Positions 1 through 4,813 of a stretch of 5,075 nucleotides of DNA are shown in pieces. Each line of letters opens with the position of its first letter. Position 1 is the stretch's first letter. The notes under the pieces are model-generated. The model did no database searches and had not been told where the DNA came from. It saw nothing but the letters and a program-made list of their open reading frames with translations. The position numbers and the translations under genes were made by a program. The DNA is from Methyloglobulus sp. (lineage in GTDB: Bacteria; Pseudomonadota; Gammaproteobacteria; Methylococcales; Methylomonadaceae), in the NCBI GenBank assembly GCA_013140405.1, contig JABFSV010000457.1:1-5075 (forward strand), in the 5' to 3' direction.

Positions 1-23
1 GATTATAAATAATCAGCAATTTT

Positions 24-54
24 ACAGACCCTAACGGATATCGCGAAGGTCTGT
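24..54. other. Hairpin in the left flank
   Basis: ACAGACC (24-30) pairs perfectly with GGTCTGT (48-54) around a 17-base loop. No T tract follows. It lies outside the RIT element and may be part of the 3' region of a gene that ends before the window. Confidence 0.35.
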
Positions 55-82
55 TAATACCAGTTGCATAAGCTCTTCCCCC

Positions 83-104
83 TCAGCCTTCAAGGGCTGG
101 TTTT
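83..104 (+). terminator. Weak intrinsic terminator candidate abutting the RIT left end
   Basis: CAGCC (84-88) pairs with GGCTG (95-99), with a further T-G pair inside and a loop of about four bases. It is followed by TTTT at 101-104, the last T being the first base of the left inverted repeat. The stem is short and the T run only four long. If real, it ends a transcript from a gene upstream of the window, and the element sits directly behind it. Confidence 0.35.
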
Positions 105-138
105 GGCCGCTATGCATAGAAGCTAACTATGTATAGTT
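104..138 (+). repeat. Left terminal inverted repeat of the RIT element
   Basis: This 35-base stretch is the exact reverse complement of 3548-3582; identity fails on both sides (103 against 3583, 139 against 3547). It contains two decamers of the form CTATNNATAG, at 110-119 (CTATGCATAG) and 127-136 (CTATGTATAG), separated by the 7 bases AAGCTAA. Two palindromic arms around a 7-base spacer resemble the core sites used by tyrosine recombinases, with strand exchange in the spacer. That functional reading is inference. Confidence 0.93.
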
Positions 139-139
139 A

Positions 140-155
140 CAAACAGCTGTGTTTG
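140..155. other. Small hairpin just inside the left inverted repeat
   Basis: CAAACA (140-145) pairs with TGTTTG (150-155) around a GCTG loop, starting two bases inside the left repeat. The inside of the right repeat has no matching sequence. It could be a subterminal protein site or could shelter the rit transcript; function unknown. Confidence 0.35.
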
Positions 156-182
156 CAAATTCTTAATTTATTGGACTAATTT

Positions 183-208
183 TAAAAGTGTAGCCTTTTA
201 GCTTGACA
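183..208 (+). promoter_or_regulatory. Possible ritA promoter region (hairpin and TTGACA box)
   Basis: A perfect -35 hexamer TTGACA lies at 203-208, but no good -10 hexamer sits 16-18 bases downstream, so it is only a candidate. Just upstream, TAAAAG (183-188) pairs with CTTTTA (195-200) around a 6-base loop. The bases CATAGTT at 207-213 resemble the inner edge of the terminal decamers (ATAGTT), so a recombinase might bind here and autoregulate. The region from 139 to 248 is otherwise AT-rich and non-coding. Confidence 0.3.
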
Positions 209-248
209 TAGTTTTACCGGTGTCTTGAAGTGGAAACTCACTCACTTC

Positions 249-254
249 AGGAGG
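249..254 (+). promoter_or_regulatory. Shine-Dalgarno site that fixes the ritA start
   Basis: AGGAGG stands five bases before the ATG at 260. The in-frame GTG at 230 would give ten more residues but has no ribosome binding site, so the start at 260 is preferred. Confidence 0.85.
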
Positions 255-259
255 TTCAA

Positions 260-1501
260 ATGAACTCTGACCACCACACAAGCCGTTGGCTATTCGAGAG
301 CCAATTGGCACCCTTCGTAGATGCTTTCATGCTGCATCTGTTTGACTGCGGCTATGCATCAAACACCATTAATAATTACCTTGCTGGACTGACCCACTTC
401 GCGCACTGGCTAACCCTAGACAATATTGATGTTAAAAGCATCGATGAAAAGCTGATCCAGCAATTTCTTAACGATCACCTGCCTCGCTGCAACTGCGAGA
501 AGCCAGCATTTCACGACGCTAAGGATTTGCATGCAGCACTTGGTCATCTTCTTGTTCAGCTACGTGCCAATGCAGTTATCGCTGATCCATCAAGCGGTCT
601 AACCCCTATGGATGAAGAGTTACGACGATTCGATGATCATATGAATCACGTCCGAGGACTCGCACCCAAAACGCGTAAACACTATCTTGCAATCATTCGC
701 CGCCTGCTTTTGGGGCAGTTTGCCGATCGAGCCGTTGTCGTCAGTACTTTCAGACCCGACGATATACGCAAGTTTGTCGCCTGTCAGGGTGAGTTTTGCA
801 AAGTTCCCGCCAGTATCAAAGCCACTATCTCGGCGTTACGCGGCTATTTTCGTTACCGTACCACCCTGGGTGATAAGGTCCATCATTTGGTCGGAGTGAC
901 ATCATTTCCGGCCAATTGGCAACAAGCTTCTTTACCGAAAACATTGGACAATGACGAAATTGAACGTTTATTGGCCGCCCTTGACTATGACGGCGCAACG
1001 GCACGCAGGACGGCAGCCATCGTGCATTGTGCGCTGGATCTTGGCTTGCGCAGCTGCGAGGTGGCTCACCTTGGGCTTGATGACATTGACTGGTCGGCCG
1101 CGACTATTACGCTGCAACACACCAAAGGCCGTCGCGACGATGTCATGCCTTTGCCAGCGGCAACCGGCCAAGCCATTGCCGATTACTTGCAGTTTGAACG
1201 GCCACAAACCACCAACCGGGCGGTGTTTGTGCGTAATGTTGCGCCACGCGACCAGCCTATTGGCCCTGATCTCATCCGACAATCGATACGACAGGCTTAT
1301 GCCCGTGCCGGATTACCCTATACGCGTTCACACCTTTTGCGGCACACGATGGCCAGCCGGCTATTGGCGGGCGGCAGTTCGATTAAAGAGGTGGCCGATG
1401 TCTTGCGGCACCGGTCACTGAATACCACCCTGGTTTACGCCAAACTCGACAGCAGAAATCTTGCAGCGGTGGCCTTGCCTTGGCCAGGGAGTGTGTCATG
1501 A
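260..1501 (+). CDS. ritA: RIT element tyrosine recombinase RitA
   Basis: This 413-residue protein is the first of the trio. The C-terminal catalytic domain (about residues 230-400) contains every expected residue: R264 in GLRSCEVAHL, K289 in HTKGRRDD, H358 and R361 in HLLRHT, H384 in LRHRS, and the nucleophile Y393 nine residues later. The N-terminal half appears to hold two successive SAM-like core-binding segments, about residues 17-75 and 119-205, which makes it longer than the other two. It should cut and rejoin DNA at the element ends through a 3'-phosphotyrosine link. The individual role of RitA within the trio is not known. It overlaps ritB by four bases (ATGA), implying translational coupling. 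Start chosen from the AGGAGG at 249-254. Confidence 0.92.
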   Translation: MNSDHHTSRWLFESQLAPFVDAFMLHLFDCGYASNTINNYLAGLTHFAHWLTLDNIDVKSIDEKLIQQFLNDHLPRCNCEKPAFHDAKDLHAALGHLLVQLRANAVIADPSSGLTPMDEELRRFDDHMNHVRGLAPKTRKHYLAIIRRLLLGQFADRAVVVSTFRPDDIRKFVACQGEFCKVPASIKATISALRGYFRYRTTLGDKVHHLVGVTSFPANWQQASLPKTLDNDEIERLLAALDYDGATARRTAAIVHCALDLGLRSCEVAHLGLDDIDWSAATITLQHTKGRRDDVMPLPAATGQAIADYLQFERPQTTNRAVFVRNVAPRDQPIGPDLIRQSIRQAYARAGLPYTRSHLLRHTMASRLLAGGSSIKEVADVLRHRSLNTTLVYAKLDSRNLAAVALPWPGSVS

Positions 1502-2475
1502 ACGCGCACATTTTAATGCAAACACATGCCGAAAATTATCTGGGTGAGCGTCGGCGGCTGGGTTTTGGCTTGCGCAGCACGGGCTATTCGGTGATGAGTT
1601 TTGCCCGCTACGCCGATGCCCTTAATAGCCAAGAACCCTTGACCATGGAGATCATGGCCGATTGGGCCCGGCAAGACCAGGGCAACAGCGATAAGCCATC
1701 CACTTGGGCGCGGCGCATGCGAAAGCTACGCCCGTTTTGCTATTACCTACAACAATTTGAACCCCGTACCGAGGTGCCGGACGACAGCGTCTTTGGCCGA
1801 GTTGGCCAGCGATTCGCACCGCACATTTATAGCGAGCAGGAAATTATCGATTTGTTAGCGGCTGCCCGTAATCTGGGTTCATTCATTCCAGGATTGCGTG
1901 GTGCCACCTACGAAACGCTGTTCGGCTTAATAGCATCCAGTGGGCTTCGTGTTTCTGAAGCGGTGCATCTGCTCGATACAGATGTCGATCTAAAATCAGG
2001 CATGCTGACCATACGGCAAACAAAATTTGCCAAGTCACGCCATGTTCCGCTCCATCCCAGTACGGTAGAGGTACTGAAACACTATCGGTCACAGCGAAAT
2101 GTGTCTATTAAAGTGATGGATGATACGCCGTTTTTCATCGGCACGCGGGGTCGGCATCTTGGGCATGGCCTGGACCTTCGGCAAGTCCATCGTGTCTTCA
2201 TTAATTTACGTGACCAATTAGGTTGGATCAATCGCGGTGCGCACGATGGCCCGCGCATCCATGATTTGAGGCACACCTTTGTCGTCCGCCGCGTGCTGCT
2301 TTGGCAGGCTCAAGGATTGGATGTCGACCAGCAGATGCTGGCCTTGTCCACCTATGTAGGCCATACCAATGTGACCAACACGTATTGGTATCTGACCGGC
2401 ATCCCCCAACTCATGGCGGTGGCGGCAGAAAAGTTTGAAAGCTTCACGCAAATGCCGGAGGTGTACCATGACTGA
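1498..2475 (+). CDS. ritB: RIT element tyrosine recombinase RitB
   Basis: This 325-residue protein has a compact N-terminal core-binding region (about residues 9-95) and a catalytic domain from about 108 to 320. Catalytic residues are visible: R151 in SGLRVSE, K176 in QTKFAKSRHVPL, H255 and R258 in HDLRHTF, H289 in VGHTN, and Y298 in TYWYL, again nine residues after the histidine. The ATG at 1498 overlaps the ritA stop in an ATGA junction and follows GGGAG at 1487-1491, so it is preferred over the in-frame TTG at 1480, which would add six residues. Stop-start overlap with both neighbours suggests that all three recombinases are made in matched amounts from one mRNA. It lacks the second N-terminal segment seen in RitA. 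Confidence 0.92.
   Translation: MNAHILMQTHAENYLGERRRLGFGLRSTGYSVMSFARYADALNSQEPLTMEIMADWARQDQGNSDKPSTWARRMRKLRPFCYYLQQFEPRTEVPDDSVFGRVGQRFAPHIYSEQEIIDLLAAARNLGSFIPGLRGATYETLFGLIASSGLRVSEAVHLLDTDVDLKSGMLTIRQTKFAKSRHVPLHPSTVEVLKHYRSQRNVSIKVMDDTPFFIGTRGRHLGHGLDLRQVHRVFINLRDQLGWINRGAHDGPRIHDLRHTFVVRRVLLWQAQGLDVDQQMLALSTYVGHTNVTNTYWYLTGIPQLMAVAAEKFESFTQMPEVYHD
2457..2462 (+). promoter_or_regulatory. Shine-Dalgarno site of ritC inside ritB
   Basis: GGAGGT ends five bases before the ATG at 2468 and lies within the last codons of ritB. It supports starting ritC at 2468 rather than at the in-frame codon at 2435, and supports translational coupling. Confidence 0.8.
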
Positions 2476-3484
2476 AATAACAGCCCCCCGGCCGGTATCG
2501 TTTGCCGCTTTGGTTCAGCAATTTTTTACTGAATATCTGATAAACCAACGCGCATTAAGCCCTCCCACTATTGCCTCTTACCGGGACGCCATGTTGTTGT
2601 TCCTGGATTTTGCGCGGCATCGCCTGGGCAAAATGCCGACAGCACTGAACCTAAACGACATCAGGCAGGATTTGATTCTAGCCTATCTGGATCATTTGGA
2701 ACAAGAGCGGCAAAATTCGGTGCGCAGCCGCAACCTGAGATTGACGGCGTTGCGTGCGTTCCTTAAGTTCGCCGCACGGCGTGACATAACATCTTTCTTT
2801 GTCATTGAACAAGCGTTGGGCGTACCCATGAAGCGTTTTGAACGTCCCATGTTGGGCTTCTTGACCCGTGATGAAATGTTGGCGGTGATTGGGCAGCCCG
2901 GTGATACTTGGACTTCGCAACGCGACCATCTATTGTTGGCCATGCTATATAACACGGGCGCTCGCGTCTCAGAAATCATTGGTGTCAAGGTGGGTGATGT
3001 TGTGTTGGGTGAATCCGCTTGCGTGCATTTACGTGGCAAGGGCCGCAAACAGCGGTCGACACCTTTATGGAAAAGCACCGTCCATGAAATCGGCGTCTGG
3101 TTGCGACGTAACCCATCGCTGGGTACAGACGCCGCGTTATTACCTAACCGGGATGGCAATCTGATGACACGTTGTAATGTCACGCAACGCCTAAACATTG
3201 CGGTAGATCGGGCAGCCCAGGCACATAAAAGCCTCTCCAAACGAAAAATATCGCCTCATACCATAAGGCATACGACTGCCATGCATCTGTTACAGTCCGG
3301 TGTCGCATTTAGTGTGATTGCCTTATGGCTAGGGCACGAGAGCACGACTACCACACATCGCTATGTCGAGGCAGATTTGGCGATGAAGGAAAAGGCTCTT
3401 GCCAGGCTCCAAGAGCCAGAGACCCTCCTTTGTTGTTACCATCCGGCTGATGATGAATTGATGCAGTTCCTTAAGGATCTATAA
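2468..3484 (+). CDS. ritC: RIT element tyrosine recombinase RitC
   Basis: This 338-residue protein resembles XerC/XerD-type integrases most closely of the three. A SAM-like core-binding domain covers about residues 12-105, with the typical pattern of a long helix, TIASYR, and then FLDFA. The catalytic domain (about 128-310) shows R166 in TGARVSE, K191 in RGKGRKQRSTPL, H264 and R267 in PHTIRHT, H290 in LGHES, and the nucleophile Y299 in HRY. About 30 residues after the active-site region form a C-terminal tail that could mediate contacts between subunits, as in other tyrosine recombinases (inference). The gene overlaps ritB by eight bases and has a strong ribosome binding site. It ends right before the subterminal decamer at 3485. 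Confidence 0.93.
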   Translation: MTEITAPRPVSFAALVQQFFTEYLINQRALSPPTIASYRDAMLLFLDFARHRLGKMPTALNLNDIRQDLILAYLDHLEQERQNSVRSRNLRLTALRAFLKFAARRDITSFFVIEQALGVPMKRFERPMLGFLTRDEMLAVIGQPGDTWTSQRDHLLLAMLYNTGARVSEIIGVKVGDVVLGESACVHLRGKGRKQRSTPLWKSTVHEIGVWLRRNPSLGTDAALLPNRDGNLMTRCNVTQRLNIAVDRAAQAHKSLSKRKISPHTIRHTTAMHLLQSGVAFSVIALWLGHESTTTTHRYVEADLAMKEKALARLQEPETLLCCYHPADDELMQFLKDL

Positions 3485-3494
3485 CTATGCATAG
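3485..3494. repeat. Subterminal decamer CTATGCATAG next to the ritC stop
   Basis: This is a further exact copy of the palindromic decamer found in the terminal repeats. It begins on the base after the ritC stop codon and 65 bases before the first decamer of the right repeat. It is a candidate accessory recombinase binding site, and the left end has no equivalent internal copy. Confidence 0.7.
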
Positions 3495-3522
3495 CGCGCT
3501 ACCAGGCTTTACTGGTAGCGCG
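3495..3522 (+). other. GC-rich hairpin downstream of ritC
   Basis: An 11-bp perfect stem (3495-3505 with 3512-3522) closes a 6-base loop, immediately after the decamer at 3485-3494. It follows the ritC stop by 10 bases, where a terminator would be expected, but no T tract follows, so it is not a canonical intrinsic terminator. It may stabilise the rit mRNA, support factor-assisted termination, block transcription entering the element from outside, or form part of the end structure. Confidence 0.6.
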
Positions 3523-3547
3523 TGGGATTCGGAGCAAAATAAAACAC

Positions 3548-3582
3548 AACTATACATAGTTAGCTTCTATGCATAGCGGCCA
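3548..3582 (-). repeat. Right terminal inverted repeat of the RIT element
   Basis: This is a perfect 35-base reverse complement of 104-138. It carries the decamers CTATACATAG (3550-3559) and CTATGCATAG (3567-3576) around a 7-base spacer. Its outer six bases (3577-3582, CGGCCA) are also the left edge of a 32-base palindrome that runs beyond the repeat, which is not the case at the left end. Confidence 0.93.
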
Positions 3583-3608
3583 CTATGGATAGCTATCCAT
3601 AGTGGCCG
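3577..3608. repeat. 32-bp perfect palindrome straddling the right RIT boundary
   Basis: Bases 3577-3592 are the exact reverse complement of 3593-3608, with no spacer. The palindrome contains two abutting decamers, CTATGGATAG (3583-3592) and CTATCCATAG (3593-3602), flanked by CGGCCA and TGGCCG. Its first six bases belong to the right inverted repeat, and nothing equivalent lies outside the left repeat. It may be an extra recombinase binding site, a palindromic target, or the remnant of another element end. Confidence 0.9.
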
Positions 3609-3791
3609 ATAAATTAAGTTGATCGCCAAGAATCGAGCGTCGGCTTCCTGCTCGGATGCAGCCATTTGACAAAATGAGCAGAAAGTCCCTGCCCTCGGAT
3701 CGTCAGTCAAATCACAATATTTCTGCTACAGAGATTATTACGGGCACACCGTTTGCCTGGGAGTGCATTTCATGCGTTTACCCCATCGTGG
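3609..3791. other. Gene-free spacer between the RIT element and the toxin gene
   Basis: I see no convincing gene, RNA or terminator here. An open frame on the plus strand starting near 3656 runs antisense into the toxin gene and has no recognisable motif, so I treat it as a shadow. Both flanking operons converge on this stretch, but neither has a clear intrinsic terminator in it. Confidence 0.5.
3640..3651 (+). repeat. 12-bp direct repeat, left copy, beside the toxin-antitoxin operon
   Basis: TCGGCTTCCTGC occurs here and again at 4452-4463, on either side of the toxin-antitoxin genes. Identity stops at both edges. One 12-base coincidence is not unlikely in a window of this size, so its meaning is uncertain. 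Confidence 0.4.
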
Positions 3792-4121
3792 TCACTCAAA
3801 CAATTCGGCGTGTGTTCCCGCCCGCACGAATACCACCCGCTCATTCGTGCCGCTGCCGTCCAGCTTATAAATCAATAGGAAGTCACCACCGATATGGCAA
3901 TCTCGATGGTTTGTCCATTGCCCGGTTAGCGGATGGTCGAGCCATTCTGCCGGCAACGGCGCAGCGTTTTCAATGAGCAACAGCATGGCCTCCTTGAGGT
4001 TATTCATGTCGTAACGGCCACTGTGTGCGAGGCGTTGCCAGTCTTTCTGGAACTCTTTGGTTCGTGTGAATTCTCGCGGCGGGTTGGTGCGCTTACTCTT
4101 CGCCGTCTTTTTCGAGGTCAT
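3792..4121 (-). CDS. yafQ: YafQ-family endoribonuclease toxin
   Basis: This is a RelE/ParE-superfamily mRNA interferase of the YafQ type, a family that cleaves mRNA on the ribosome. The 109-residue protein aligns by eye with E. coli YafQ through DHPLTGQW, RDCHIGGDFLLIYKL and GTHAELF. The YafQ active-site residues H50, H63, D67, H87 and F91 correspond here to H63, H76, D80, H104 and F108, with the same spacing except for a four-residue insertion before the last histidine. It therefore looks catalytically competent. The N-terminus is about 13 residues longer than in YafQ and rich in Lys and Arg. The ATG at 4121 has AGGA eight bases upstream; an in-frame TTG at 4145 is less likely. The gene overlaps the antitoxin gene by 29 bases. 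Confidence 0.88.
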   Translation of the reverse strand: MTSKKTAKSKRTNPPREFTRTKEFQKDWQRLAHSGRYDMNNLKEAMLLLIENAAPLPAEWLDHPLTGQWTNHRDCHIGGDFLLIYKLDGSGTNERVVFVRAGTHAELFE

Positions 4122-4383
4122 CGAACAATTCCTGAACTGATCCAAAGCGCGGTAGATTACCGGAGTCGGCCTCTTTCATTGCGGCGACTGTTACGGCATT
4201 GGGCGCTTTGACCTCGAATGGCAAGCCGTTTTGGGCGACTACTTGACGCAAGAACAAGCGGACAGCATCCGATATATTCAGGCCGCAAGAGGCCAAAACC
4301 CGAGTGGCATTTTCCTTTAAGTCAGGCTCGATCCGAGAACGAATTTCGGCAACCTTGAGAGGCGGTAAAAGTGTGGTAGGCAT
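4093..4383 (-). CDS. dinJ: RelB/DinJ-family antitoxin
   Basis: This 96-residue protein is the expected partner of the downstream toxin. Residues 12-50 fit a ribbon-helix-helix DNA-binding domain: strand IRSRIEPD, then a helix LKENATRVLASCG, then NISDAVRLFLRQVV. This is followed by the family signature LPFEVKAPN (54-62), nearly the same as LPFDLREPN in E. coli DinJ. The acidic C-terminus (85-96) is likely to contact the toxin. In this family the N-terminal dimer represses its own operon, and the complex represses more strongly. The start is the ATG at 4383, with GGAG seven bases upstream; the protein has about eight more N-terminal residues than DinJ. Being first in the operon fits the usual antitoxin-before-toxin order. 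Confidence 0.88.
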   Translation of the reverse strand: MPTTLLPPLKVAEIRSRIEPDLKENATRVLASCGLNISDAVRLFLRQVVAQNGLPFEVKAPNAVTVAAMKEADSGNLPRFGSVQELFDDLEKDGEE

Positions 4384-4394
4384 GATTATACTCC

Positions 4395-4414
4395 GTCATT
4401 GTAGCTACATAGAC
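4395..4414. promoter_or_regulatory. Candidate antitoxin operator (imperfect 20-bp palindrome)
   Basis: Eight of ten base pairs of this dyad match, with a perfect 10-bp core TGTAGCTACA at 4400-4409. It lies between the -10 box and the GGAG of the antitoxin gene, overlapping the likely transcription start, where a ribbon-helix-helix antitoxin would be expected to repress. Confidence 0.5.
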
Positions 4415-4416
4415 AA

Positions 4417-4425
4417 AGTATAACA
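4417..4425 (-). promoter_or_regulatory. Extended -10 promoter of the toxin-antitoxin operon
   Basis: Read on the minus strand, TG-T-TATACT forms an extended -10 element about 34 bases before the antitoxin ATG. No good -35 hexamer stands 16-18 bases upstream, which is common for extended -10 promoters. The transcript would start near 4410, inside the dyad described separately. Confidence 0.5.
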
Positions 4426-4451
4426 TGAACAAAATTGGATAACACAAAAAT

Positions 4452-4463
4452 TCGGCTTCCTGC
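4452..4463 (+). repeat. 12-bp direct repeat, right copy, beside the toxin-antitoxin operon
   Basis: This is the second exact copy of TCGGCTTCCTGC, about 30 bases upstream of the toxin-antitoxin promoter. With the copy at 3640-3651 it brackets a segment of roughly 800 bases holding the whole operon. Confidence 0.4.
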
Positions 4464-4623
4464 ATAGTCTCACGGACTAGCGGGGACATTTGGTCGGCGG
4501 GCATAACCGTATTTCATGCTTACATTTCGCAACCGATATTTGCGACACGCAAGCTCTTGTTTTTGCTGCCTCTAAAAATCGTCGCGAATCTTACCCATTG
4601 TGCAACTGGCGATCGATGGAGAC
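4464..4623. other. Gene-free region upstream of the toxin-antitoxin operon
   Basis: I see no convincing coding sequence. The only structure noted is a 6-bp hairpin, TCGCAA (4527-4532) with TTGCGA (4540-4545). A short minus-strand frame that overlaps the antitoxin start and its promoter has no ribosome binding site or motif. Confidence 0.4.
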
Positions 4624-4672
4624 TTGCCTAAGAATCCCCTGTCTGGTTATTTTACCTTAGGCGTCTTTTTTT
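4624..4672 (+). terminator. Orphan terminator-like hairpin
   Basis: GCCTAAG (4626-4632) pairs with CTTAGGC (4656-4662) around a long 23-base loop. The sequence GTC then leads into a run of eight T (4666-4673). The large loop makes it weaker than a typical intrinsic terminator. No plus-strand gene precedes it in the nearby 250 bases, so it would have to end an unseen small transcript. Confidence 0.45.
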
Positions 4673-4745
4673 TCAGAAACTCTATACGGCCTCAATGTGC
4701 ACGTCCCCTTATTACTGTGCTTTGTCAGGATGGAAAACGTGAGAG

Positions 4746-4761
4746 CGTGAATTTGTTCACA
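4746..4761. promoter_or_regulatory. CRP-like binding site
   Basis: CGTGA-N6-TCACA matches the CRP/Vfr-type consensus TGTGA-N6-TCACA at nine of ten half-site positions. Its centre is about 60 bases before the predicted start of the small transcript, a standard activating (class I) position. A single match to a short consensus can be chance. Confidence 0.4.
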
Positions 4762-4779
4762 GCTTTACTACGTTAACGC

Positions 4780-4807
4780 TTGTCATTCATTCAGCATCAA
4801 CTAGAAT
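4780..4807 (+). promoter_or_regulatory. Sigma-70-like promoter of the small transcript
   Basis: TTGTCA (4780-4785) and TAGAAT (4802-4807) are separated by 16 bases; each differs from consensus at one position. A dyad, TCATTC (4787-4792) with GAATGA (4804-4809), overlaps the spacer and the -10 box and could be an operator. Confidence 0.5.
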
Positions 4808-4813
4808 GAGGTT

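Larger units (their letters stand above)
104..3582 (+). mobile_element. Complete RIT (recombinase in trio) element
   Basis: Three consecutive, overlapping, same-strand genes for different tyrosine recombinases lie between perfect 35-bp inverted repeats, with no other cargo. This matches the RIT class, whose elements are about 3-4 kb and encode RitA, RitB and RitC. All three proteins are full length with intact catalytic residues and no frameshift, so the element is probably functional. No target duplication is evident at the repeat ends. The hexamer TGGCCG occurs directly repeated at 104-109 and 3603-3608, so the true right boundary could lie up to 26 bases further out, inside or after the palindrome at 3577-3608. 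Assignment to the RIT class is by architecture and motifs; the boundary is inferred. Confidence 0.9.

Noticed and set aside
230..259. Ten-codon longer ritA from a GTG at 230
   Set aside because: No ribosome binding site precedes it, while AGGAGG lies at the right distance from the ATG at 260.
968..3240. Several antisense and alternate-frame open frames of 60-180 codons within the recombinase genes
   Set aside because: They are shadows of the rit genes, with no motifs or initiation signals of their own.
104..3582. Tn554-type transposon or an integron integrase locus
   Set aside because: Tn554 has two tyrosine recombinases plus a non-recombinase TnpC, whereas all three proteins here have complete catalytic sets; no attC-like cassette array is present.
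104..3608. CRISPR-like array from the repeated decamer
   Set aside because: The repeats are only 10 bases, palindromic, unevenly spaced and tied to the element ends.
3656..3976. Plus-strand open frame of 106 codons
   Set aside because: It runs antisense through the well-supported toxin gene, has no ribosome binding site and no recognisable domain.
4322..4504. Minus-strand 60-codon frame with a hydrophobic middle
   Set aside because: It overlaps the antitoxin start, its operator and promoter in another frame and lacks a ribosome binding site; the hydrophobic run reflects AT-rich promoter DNA.
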